Source of the DNA: Tetmemena sp. SeJ-2015
Lineage: Eukaryota > Ciliophora > Spirotrichea > Sporadotrichida > Oxytrichidae
DNA length: 64,000 nt
Reading direction: 5' to 3'
Assembly (NCBI GenBank): GCA_027382625.1
Contig: JAJKFJ010021574.1
Location: forward strand, 236,504-300,503
Positions 25,589 through 33,871 of this stretch are shown here, piece after piece (the first letter of the stretch is position 1; each line of letters opens with the position of its first letter). The position numbers were made by a program, and so were the translations under genes. A model generated the notes under the pieces. It was not told the origin of the DNA. It ran no database searches and was given only the letters and a program-made list of their open reading frames with translations.

Positions 25589-26147
25589 GTCATGGTACTG
25601 CTAGGCCTCATTTCATACAGCTAGGAAAACACAGTCCAGAGAAACTTAAAGTTCAAGTCTTCAACTGAAGCAAGAATAAGGATTTTATTTTACTGAAGTC
25701 TAGCAATATGAGAGAGAGTTAGAGCACACACTTCAAGACCTAAACGAAATTCACGAAAGTCTACTTGAAGAGCTAGACTCACTCTATCACTAAGAGAGTT
25801 AGGATTCATCAAGAGAATTGCCTGAGGATGTCCAGGTTGAGTCTTACTTTGATGATGATGATGATTACTCTGATTTGGATGTTGAGAGCAGACGATTCAA
25901 CTATATGATTCCCTTCGACGATTTCGGTCCAAATGGACAACCTCACGTAGAAAGCCACCATTCTATCTTCCCAAGGATCATTCCCATTCCAATCTACCAC
26001 AATAACCCAATTCATCATAACTACCCCACTACAACTAAAAAACCCCAAGATGAGTCCACCTACGACATCACCAGCAAAGCTATCTCACACTCAAATTCAC
26101 AAAAGAGCAATAAATATCTTATCATATTCGGTTCATGTTAAATATGA
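25589..26147 (+). CDS. Acidic hypothetical protein (5' end uncertain)
   Basis: The frame ending at TGA 26145-26147 is open back to about 25589, where CACCTTTGCAG could be a splice acceptor; no ATG in this frame marks a start. It has a Glu/Leu-rich helical segment (LEHTLQDLNEIHESLLEELD), a run of five Asp (about 25850), then a Pro/His-rich part (IPIPIYHNNPIHHNYP). A competing start at ATG 25592 (MVLLGLISYS) is in another frame. Family not recognised. Confidence 0.5.
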
Positions 26148-26293
26148 GAAATAGTGTGGATAAATAATTCTCTATATTCCGTGATTCTAAAATTAATATA
26201 GGGGGAACTTTCTATATTTGATAATTCATTTGCATTTTCCTGAATAATTTATTGGAAATTATTAGCAGTCATTCTTCCTAACTTCGCTGATCC

Positions 26294-27595
26294 TCAATAC
26301 TTTGTCTTCTCATTTTATTTGATACTCCCTTATTTTTGTTTTTTTGAATATGAATTTTGTGTATCTGATAACTAAATTCCCTCTTTTTTACTTAAATTAG
26401 ACTGTCTCTTCCTTTTCTCATTTCCTAATCCAACAAAATACATGCCAAGAAGCGTCACCGCACAACCTATCGCTGATAAGATTCCAGGGATCTTATCTAA
26501 ACCTATCAGGCAACTTGCTATTTGCGCAAAGAATAAGAAATAAATTAATAATGATGATAAAGAAGGGTTCCACTAGGTAGGCAGTGCACATAACAAGAGG
26601 AGAAAATTCTTGAATCAGGTAGCCTAAAGCTGCAAAGGTTATAACACCAGCGAGAAGGGCTAGCTTCGTCCAAGAATAGAAAGCGTATTTTGGAGTTAGG
26701 TAAGCAAAAGCACCCACATATGGTTCTTTGCTGAAATTGAAGTCAGGTAAAAACACTAGACCAAATATGTTTATACTTAGCACTGCAGATACAAACAGCA
26801 GAGCGTTGCAAGTGAAAGGTGGTGGCGGCGCTTAATCTCTAGCTGTTCCTTAGGATTTTTGGAGTTTCTCTTAGTTTATGAAGTATAGAGCTGCGAATAG
26901 AGAACCTACAACAGCTATCGAGTCTCCCAAAAGCACATTCTACTTTCTTGGGTCTGTCTTCTCAGCTCTTTCGTCGAAAAGAGCAATTAAGCAGCCAGCA
27001 AGAGATATCCAGGTCCCATGAATTTCAAGCGAAGAAATGCTTTACCTAGAAATAAGGTGATAGAGAACAATGAAAGCACCACCAAGTCCTGCGAATAAGC
27101 AACTGTGGCCCACGATAGTATACTCTGCACTCCATACGTAACCCAAAGACATCAAGTTGCTGTAAATCCCAGAAAAAAACAAAGTTTTTAAGTTTGAAGT
27201 GTTTCTAAGGTAAGAAGTCATATTGAAATTGGAATTCTTGTTAAAGAATTTAAGCTCTATTCCTGCTAGAAGTAAAAGGTAAGGGAGCATGCAAGTATTT
27301 CTCCAAGCGAGTTTTAACACAGGATTGTATAAATCAAGAGAGGAAGTAATGGCTGTAGAAGCTGATCCCACTACGATTACAAAGCTTAGTACAAAAACTG
27401 AGAATGCAAGCCTCCATCCACTTTTCTAGCTCTTTTTTGCCTCAACTGACAGACTACCTCTTTGTTATCTTATTTGGTCAAATGCTATTAAAAATTTTTT
27501 TAAAATTTTTAAAAAAAATTAATGAAATTATATTAAGTGGGATTCTTATCTATAAGCTCTATCACTTGATCCTCGTGGTCTTCTTATTTTATCAT
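26294..27595 (-). CDS. Multi-TM drug/metabolite-type (EamA-like) transporter
   Basis: Probable ATG at 27595 (MIKQEDHEDQVIELIDKN), TGA at 26294-26296. About ten hydrophobic helices are visible, for example WRLAFSVFVLSFVIVVGSAS, NTCMLPYLLLLAGIELKF, GSLFAALYFIN, LALLAGVITFAALGYLIQEF and ISAIGC-type helix SAIGCAVTLLGMYFVGLG near the end, followed by a charged tail. Layout and the G/A-rich last helix (GLDKIPGILSAIGCAVTLLG) fit the DMT superfamily of small-molecule exporters. The substrate is unknown. AT-rich interruptions lie near 27480-27510, 27170, 26835 and 26520-26560 (the last contains a TTATTATTATTAATTTATTT tract). Confidence 0.7.
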
Positions 27596-27711
27596 GATGA
27601 CTTTTAGTATTAACAAATAATTATCATTCAGTTAGAATTATTTTTTACTGTAATAGAATTATTTTTAGAATATTTTTACCACGATTTTGTTGATAATTTT
27701 CCCTCTTTCTC

Positions 27712-27980
27712 ATAATAAACTAGATCTTATTAGTATTCTATCTCAGACTGGTACAAAAAAGGCCTTCAGCCTTTTGAGATGGTATCCAAGCTGCGCAAGT
27801 ATGGAATCAATGCTTTCACAGCTCATGGAAAGAAGATTCTTGACTCATGCACGCATAAATGAGTGCTTAGATATTTATTATGATGATGCAGAAAGTATGT
27901 GAGCTATGATGAGATACAAAAGATAAAGGATGAGGCAGACAAGCAAATGAGAGTCCAAACAAACCTATACTACTATAACT
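27712..27980 (+). CDS. Small hypothetical protein with a 39-bp IES
   Basis: After removal of the IES at 27847-27885 the frame reads ..ISDWYKKGLQPFEMVSKLRK..FTAHGKKILDSC-RKYVSYDEIQKIKDEAD..NLYYYN and stops at TGA 27978-27980. It is at least 70 residues, basic and Tyr-rich, with no membrane segment. The 5' end is not fixed and may lie behind an AT-rich IES. The short, conserved-looking composition would fit a mitochondrial accessory subunit, but I do not recognise it. Confidence 0.5.
27847..27885 (+). other. 39-bp IES with ATGC pointer
   Basis: ATGC stands at 27847-27850 and 27886-27889. The insert carries in-frame TGA codons; removing it leaves LDSCRKYVSYD. Confidence 0.65.
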
Positions 27981-28077
27981 GATTAAAAACGGATAACTAT
28001 CCAAATATTTCCTTAAAATTTAAGCATTAACTCTTTGATTTCATGCCAATAACAATAACAAATAACATTTTTAGTCA

Positions 28078-28106
28078 GTGTCCAGCTCCGTGGATGGTCA
28101 CGAAAG
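28078..28106 (-). other. Gene A: 29-bp MDS carrying the catalytic His motif
   Basis: It starts with pointer CTTTCGT (28100-28106 on minus) and ends with pointer GGAGCTGGACAC (28078-28089). It inserts between 30364-30370 and 30380-30391, giving NNFTF-VTIHGAGH-MAPQW. Only about 10 bp are not pointer. Confidence 0.9.
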
Positions 28107-30499
28107 ATTCCTTATAATGGAAATTGGTTTGTTCCTCCAACATCGTTACCAACAGCCCAGGCTCTTGAAAATCTATAAGTAGACAAATCAATAGTTAATA
28201 ATTGGTCAAGTCCTGATAGATAGAGAAAGTTGCAGCTTCGCTCATTTAGTACTAGATGTTAGAGCAGAGTTCGAACTTCTGAGTACTCTTGATGTTAAGT
28301 TGAGTCTGAACAGTTTGGCTTCTTATATCTTCAAGAGGAGAGGGCCGTCATAAGTTCCACAAGCGGGGGTATCCTTCAGGGCCTAATTATTCTTGTACTT
28401 GAAGCTGGCGTAGTCAACTGGTCTAAGAGTGTTCTCGATCAATGTCTTTTTGTGAGCTTCCTTTTCTCTCTCCAGTAGAGGTCTTGTAACTTAATTAATC
28501 ATAAATGAGTATATATGAAATCATAATTTCTAACCTTGGACTGCCTTAGTCATATGAGGAGCAGCAGTGTCGTTGAAGTAGTAGCAAGTTCCGAAGAGGT
28601 CGTAGTGCTAAATTTGTGCAGTAAGATCGTTGAGCTGAATCATAATAGATGATTAAAGTCATTACAAGTAGCTGAGACACCTCTCTTATTAAACTGATAG
28701 TCCTGATAGTTGCATTTAAAAGGTCATCATTGACAAGGCCGAACCAGTAGGATTGCTCCACGAAGGCTGGATCCGCATCGTATTTCCAGTTAGTAACTCC
28801 GTTTCCAACCATGAAACCCTTAAGGTTTGGCTTGTAATCAGTTGCCTTAGCATTTGCCAAGTAAGTGTCGATTCTACTGACCACTTTAATTCATGAACTC
28901 GTTTGCGTTAATTTCAGGGAAGAGTTGAAGCATAGCCATTATAAATTAGGAGAAGATTATCATCTCCAGAGTTATCATCATTGAAAAGGGTATGAAATTT
29001 AAAGTAGGGTCTCCGCAAATTGAAAATCCAACTCCAGCAGGGGACTCAAGCCAGAACATGTTGGCCTTCTGATTCCAGGAGTAATCGTTTACTCTGAAGA
29101 TAGAATCGTTATCATTCAGGGCGTAAGGTCCATTCTCTTGAGAGAATCCAAGCATAGATGAACAGCCTTAATTCATCTCTGGTATAAAATTCATCAAAGG
29201 ATCAGTAAGCTTGTTTCCCTTGGAAAGTGCTGCCATATAATGGAGTTGCTTCTTAGTGTTAGGGATGGCAACTTCATTTCTTTGATGAATAGAGACCGAA
29301 GGAAATATCGTCAAACTGGTCTAAAGTCTTGACAAGATCGGCATCTGGGTATGCAAATGCAAGTGAGGCTAGTCCCACTACGGAGAGTGCTATGGTTTTT
29401 AGCATTATTATGATATTTATTATAATATAGCGATATATCGATACAAATGCCCCTCATTAAATTATATAATCTTAAATCCCTTTAACATTAAGATATATCC
29501 TTTTAAAATCTTGAAAATTAATTTTGGCTTCTGAAGTAGGTGAGGAGAGGGCGCTGATTATTTATGAGCAATATTTTGATGATTGCAAGTAGCGTTGACT
29601 TTAGTGGGGTCACTGTTGGTGAACTGATATTAAGAATTGCAAGTTCTCATTTGGTGGTACTGGTCATCATAATAAGGTTATAAGTTTAAACATAAATGGA
29701 TTCTTATACTGACTAGCTTAGGAATGTAAATACCAGCATAAGACTCTCCAGCAATGTACAAATCGTTTTACTATAATTAAATTCGAACATTTTATCATTG
29801 AAATTACACTCTGTTGCGTCTCTTAATCTAATATTGTTTTAATTTCATTGAACCAGATGATCAAAGGATTATATTCAATATGATAAATTCCTTTAGAATA
29901 TAACTTATCTTTCACTTTATTAATGTCTCTATTCAGGATATGTGGCCATCAATTCTAATTATTGTTGCACCTTACAATTTTAGAGTTCAATGGAGGTCCA
30001 GGCTGTCATCTTGAAGAATTAATAGAGTATGATAATCTTCAGGCAGTTTTGGCTATTATTAAATTATATTGTAATGGTTTGATGGACAAGCTCAATTATT
30101 ATTCGATAAATATTATAAAATACCTAAAGTACAGAAATAGACCTGACTACCAGGCCCTAACTAGTAATGCGCATTATAATAATGATTGACCAAGGCCAAT
30201 AAATACAGAATACTGAAGTACTCCGGAGACGCAGATGGAGTTATCCCTACCTATGGTACTAAGCAATGGATTGATGACCTAAACTTGAAGACTACTGCCG
30301 AGTGGAGAGCCTGCAGATTATATGAGAGTGGAGGATACATCCAAGAATACGAAAACAACTTCACTTTCGTTTACTATGTGGAGCTGGACACATGGCCCCT
30401 CAGTGGAAGAGACAGGAGACCTACTACGCTTTATTCCAGTGGCTCGAAGGCAAGCCCCTCGACCCATACGTCCCTCCTCAATCATCAGCCACTCAGTGA
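28078..30499 (-). CDS. Scrambled serine carboxypeptidase gene A (peptidase S10)
   Basis: Secreted or lysosomal S10 peptidase in at least 16 germline pieces. ATG at 29405 (signal peptide MLKTIALSVVGLASLAFA), TGA at 30497-30499 on the plus strand. Order rebuilt from pointers: 29286-29405(-), 29925-29950(+), 29193-29269(-), 29846-29869(-), 29985-30006(+), 28899-29168(-), 29707-29768(-), 28722-28881(-), 29586-29670(-), 28540-28672(-), an unresolved part 28202-28500(-), 30186-30313(+), 28133-28165(-), 30329-30370(+), 28078-28106(-), 30380-30499(+). Pointers include GTCTCTATTCA, GCCATC, ATCCTTTGAT, GTTCAATG, AGGCTGT, AAACGA, GTCAGTA, ATGATGACC, GCTACTTG, TTGACCAA, AGAGCCTG, TGGAGGA, CTTTCGT and GGAGCTGGACAC. 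Every listed join keeps frame and yields family motifs: FNGGPGCSSM, GESYAG (Ser), SGDADGVIPT (Asp), HGAGHMAPQW (His). The junction after MTKAV is not solved. Confidence 0.9.
28982..28992 (-). other. 11-bp IES with TTTCA pointer in gene A
   Basis: TGAAA (TTTCA on the coding strand) at 28982-28986 and 28993-28997. Removing 11 bp gives DPTLNFNDDNSGDDNL. A second micro-IES (TAAT..TAAT, about 7 bp) probably follows near 28950. Confidence 0.6.
29586..30499 (+). other. Gene A: interleaved ('even') MDS block, two orientations
   Basis: From left to right it holds pieces 9, 7 and 4 on the minus strand, then 2, 5 and the three late C-terminal pieces on the plus strand. The orientation switches between 29869 and 29925. 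Plus-strand GACTAC (30145-30150) and AGGCCCT (30152-30158) also match minus-strand sites at 28410-28415 and 28378-28384, which may mark a further, 14-bp piece. Confidence 0.8.
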
Positions 30500-30825
30500 A
30501 TCAATGCTTGCAATCTCTCACTAATTATCAATCCCAATAAGTTTATTTGCCCTCACTTAACAACTTAAATCTTCAAGTCTCTCATATCCAATAATGATGA
30601 TAGAAGTTAATCTTATATTTATTGTTTATCCATATTTGTAGTTTGGTCAACCAAATGATTAAAAGCAAGGATATCTATTTTAAATATTCAACTGAATGTA
30701 AATAATCAATGATGATACTTTCTCCCTCCATTATAAATCATAATAAAATTTATGATTACCTTTAATATTTTATTTTCTGGACAATTTTTTCATAATCTAT
30801 AAAATGAGATAAATTATTAAATAGC
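30500..30825. other. AT-rich spacer between scrambled genes
   Basis: No frame or motif is seen. It is very AT-rich. Confidence 0.4.
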
Positions 30826-33591
30826 TATGGCCAGCACCATGGATAGAGGCAAAAATAATTTACTTGCTGTGCTCCGTTAGCGTCCATGAATTAGTTGTTA
30901 TAATTATACTATGTCTATTTTCCCTTGAGAGAAACGTATATTGGCTGAGATCCATTAAGGTTATCAGTGTAGTTGACATTTGAGCAGAGGTCCCAAGTGG
31001 GGGCTGCGGGGTCAATGTGCAACTGAGTTTTGACTTAAATATTTAGTTCAAATAGGGAATGATAGGGCCAGCATAAACGCAAGGAGGGATTTCTTAGAGT
31101 TTTTTGCTGTTCTCTCTTTGAATTTTAATCTTTGCCAAGGAGTGTAATCAGCAGCAATCCCCTTTTCAAATATAATATGAGACTTGCTAAATAGTAAAAT
31201 TATGTGAGTGTAGAACTTGTTGTAAGCCTCTTTCATAATAAAGAGCCTGCGGAAAGACACCTCAGAGGTGGTATCAAGGATCTCCATAACGTCTGTGTTA
31301 GTCCAGCACTTGCCAAACACATCATATCCGTTAATTTGGGCAGTAAGTTCGCCAAATCTATTACTAGAAATAAGAGCCATGTAATGATTGCAAGCAGTGG
31401 TCAATGGAGTGGGAGGGTTAGGGAAACCTTGGTAAGAGAAATCGCAACCCTTGACGACGTTCAATCATATTTTATATATTTTATGAAATGCAAAGCAATT
31501 GTTAATGATTGTAGAGATCGTCATCATAAAGACCGTGCCAGTAAGCCATTTCGATGAAGGCTGGGAGAGTATCGTATTTCCAGTTCATCCATATTTTTGG
31601 TTTCCATTTCCAACCATGAAACCCTTAAGGTTGGGAACAATTATAAATTAAATTATGGAACCCAGCTCTTACCCTTATTGGCAGTGATATAGTTGTCAAT
31701 TTGTTCAACAACCTTTGGCACATAGATTCCAGCGTAAGATTCTCCTTAATACTTATCATTAATAGCATGATGTCAGGGAACTTGACTTGGAGCAAGTTCA
31801 GATACTTCTAATACAGCTGCAAGTTATCGGTGGCTGTGTTATCATCAGTCCACTGGCACTCAGTCCAGTCAGGGCAGAGAGAGAATCCAACGTTAGCAGG
31901 ACTTTCCAAGTAGAACATGTTAGCCTCGTTGTTCCAAGAATAATCATTCATTGTGAAAGTAGTGGCGCCGTCTTCAAGAGCGTAAGGACCTCTCAGGATT
32001 AATTTTTTAGTTGAAGGAAGCCAAGCATAGATGAGCAACCTGGGCCACCGTTGAACCAGATGATGTTAGGAGAAGTTTTTGCTCCTTTCTTGCTCAAAGC
32101 TGCCATGTAATGCAGCTTCTTCTTTCCAGTGACATCTACATAGCCAGAGTAGAGTCCGAAAGATAGGTCGGGCATCTAGTTCAAGACAGTGACCTGATCT
32201 GCAGTTGGGTAAGGAGCTGCAGTGATGAAGGAGGCGAATCCAATGACTGCAAGGCCAATGATAGATAGCTTTTGCTGCATAGTTACTAAGTGGGTATTAT
32301 TATATCTTGAGAAATAATATTATAAACTTGCCCTTATCTCTAAATCCTATTTCCTTGCTTTGATCTTACTTCAATCAATATTATTCAATAAGAATAAGGC
32401 AAAAAATAAAGTAAATTCAAATTTGACGGTGGGGTCGTTCAAATAGGTTCATATTTTTCTAAAGCCTCTAGCTTTCCGTCGAGCCTTTATTCAAGAAAGA
32501 GTTTCCTAGCTTAAGATTCTCCAGCAATAAGTATATTTATATATTTTAAAATTTAGTTTACATAATGTGATTTTAATAAATGTAAAGGTCATTCAAAACC
32601 CCATAATATGATAAGAAAGTGAAAATAAGTTGTGTATAATTAATTTCTTTATTAATACTTATAATCATGCGAGTCAAACGCGAAATTACTCAAAAATAAC
32701 TACACATCCTATCTCAGTTTCATTTTGACTCTAAGGTATGGATGTAGTCACCCTTATCAGTAGTAATAGCCAGTTCTCAACATCAACTCCATCGCAAAAA
32801 TGTTGAGAGTACCACACGAATATGTGACAGACGTCAAGGTCACCTTCCTAGAAACTTTAGATTGCCTGTTTAGGGTTAAAATTTAGCATGATTATAAGTA
32901 TTAATAAATAAATTAATTATACACAACTTATTCTCACTTCTTATCATATTATGGGTTTTGGGGTTCTTATTGTCCATGATGTCAGGCATTTAATATCTTC
33001 AAATCTATTGAGAGCATCATTGCAAGCATTCAAAATAGCCTGTAATTATTAAAAGATAATAATTTTCAGTTGGTGACTCCATTTCCAAATGCATTTTCCA
33101 TTATCAAGTTCAGAACAGCCTGCAAATTATTTGTTGAAATCTTAATTTGAAAGGACCATGCTCTTGAAGGAAGACAAGTTAAAGGTATTTTACTGCAATT
33201 TTTTAATTTGTAAAACACTTTTAAAAAATATTGTTGTTACACTCCTTGGGCTTTCAACTACAGAAGGAACAGCTAATAAGGATGAAATAAGCGTTTTAAA
33301 GTGAAAATACAAGATGCTCAAGTACTCAGGAGATACTGACGGTTCCGTCCCCACCTATGGAACTCTTCAGTGGATCAGAGAACTCAACTGGACCGTCACT
33401 GAGGCCTGGAGACCATACTACGTTATGGACTTTTATCTTCTAAGCACAGCAAGTTGCAGGTTACGTTGAGAAGAGAGATGGAAACTTCACCTTCGCCTCA
33501 ACATTAAATTTCTGGCCATATGGCTCCTCAGTGGAAGAGACAATACACCTACAAAGCTATCTTCTCATTCGTGAATGATCAGCCATTCTGA
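30826..33591 (-). CDS. Scrambled serine carboxypeptidase gene B (peptidase S10)
   Basis: Paralog of gene A. ATG at 32280 (signal peptide MQQKLSIIGLAVIGFASFIT), TGA at 33589-33591 on plus. Order from pointers: 31766-32280(-), 32968-32986(-), 32512-32537(-), 31603-31745(-), 33067-33088(-), 30916-31585(-), 33303-33430(+), 30862-30887(-), 33444-33499(+), 30826-30850(-), 33512-33591(+). Pointers: CCTGACATCATG, AATA, GGAGAATCTTA, TTGGAAATGGA, AACTG, GAAAATA, ATGGAC, GCACAGCAAGT, GCCTC, CTGGCCATA. The joins give FNGGPGCSSMLG, LIAGESYAGIYVPK (catalytic Ser), MVGNGVTNWKYD, KYKMLKYSGDTDGSVPTYG (Asp) and FASIHGAGHMAPQWKRQ (His), all in frame. Small IESs lie at 31639-31661 and 31997-32010. Frame breaks inside 30916-31585 (near 31470-31530, 31200 and 31080) are not fully solved. 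Confidence 0.9.
31639..31661 (-). other. 23-bp IES with GTTCC pointer in gene B
   Basis: GGAAC (GTTCC on the coding strand) at 31634-31638 and 31657-31661. Removal gives KSWVPNLKGFMVGNG. Confidence 0.7.
31997..32010 (-). other. 14-bp IES with 2-bp pointer in gene B
   Basis: AG (CT on the coding strand) at 31995-31996 and 32009-32010 flank GATTAATTTTTTAG. Removal joins SSMLGFLQ to LRGPYALEDGA in frame. Confidence 0.65.
32538..32971 (-). other. 434-bp IES in gene B carrying a TBE-like element
   Basis: Pointer AATA (TATT on plus) at 32534-32537 and 32968-32971. Removal joins PDIMDN to ILIAGES in frame, just before the catalytic Ser. Most of its length is the palindromic element 32594-32963. 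Confidence 0.7.
32594..32963. mobile_element. 370-bp palindromic element with C4A4-type ends (mini-TBE-like)
   Basis: The left arm 32594-32670 (77 bp) and right arm 32886-32963 (78 bp) are near-perfect inverted repeats sharing CATAATATGATAAGAA, AATAAGTTGTGTATAATTAA and TTAATACTTATAATCATGC. The outer ends are CAAAACCCC on the left and, reverse complemented, CCCCAAAACCC on the right, i.e. telomere-repeat sequence of hypotrichs. TBE transposons of Oxytricha are described with inverted repeats of about 77-78 bp that begin with C4A4 repeats. The inner 215 bp has no transposase frame. Likely a non-autonomous derivative; no clear target duplication is seen. Confidence 0.75.
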
Positions 33592-33871
33592 TCGCAATGA
33601 GACTAAGCTGCTATGTTTTGAAGCTATCAATAGCACTCCTTTGAGTCTAAAGAAAATCTATTTTGAATAAGGTTTGCTTTATTTATCATCTAATTGTCAT
33701 TAAAATACCCTTCAGCTTTATCTATCTCTCTATCTTTTAAGTCTTCAATTATAATAGTCTAATATCTTAAACTACACTTTAATTTGAAGAGTAGAGCACT
33801 TTTCAGTATCCTTCTAATTTATTGCAAGAACTTTTAAGTTAAATTTTATAATAAGAGAATTAAAGTAATGG
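33592..33871. other. AT-rich spacer
   Basis: No gene recognised. It precedes the RING protein, whose start is not certain. Confidence 0.35.

Larger units (their letters stand above)
28078..29405 (-). other. Gene A: minus-strand ('odd') MDS block
   Basis: Read right to left, this block carries pieces 1, 3, 6, 8, 10 and onward in the correct relative order, separated by short non-coding gaps. Each gap corresponds to a piece stored in the block at 29586-30499. Confidence 0.85.

Noticed and set aside
31204..31557. Plus-strand frame inside carboxypeptidase B
   Set aside because: It is antisense to well-supported S10 coding sequence on the minus strand.
28078..33591. Carboxypeptidase region as a degenerate array of several pseudogenes in both orientations
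   Set aside because: Pieces do not overlap in protein content, each gap is filled by exactly one piece elsewhere, and each join has a shared pointer and keeps frame.
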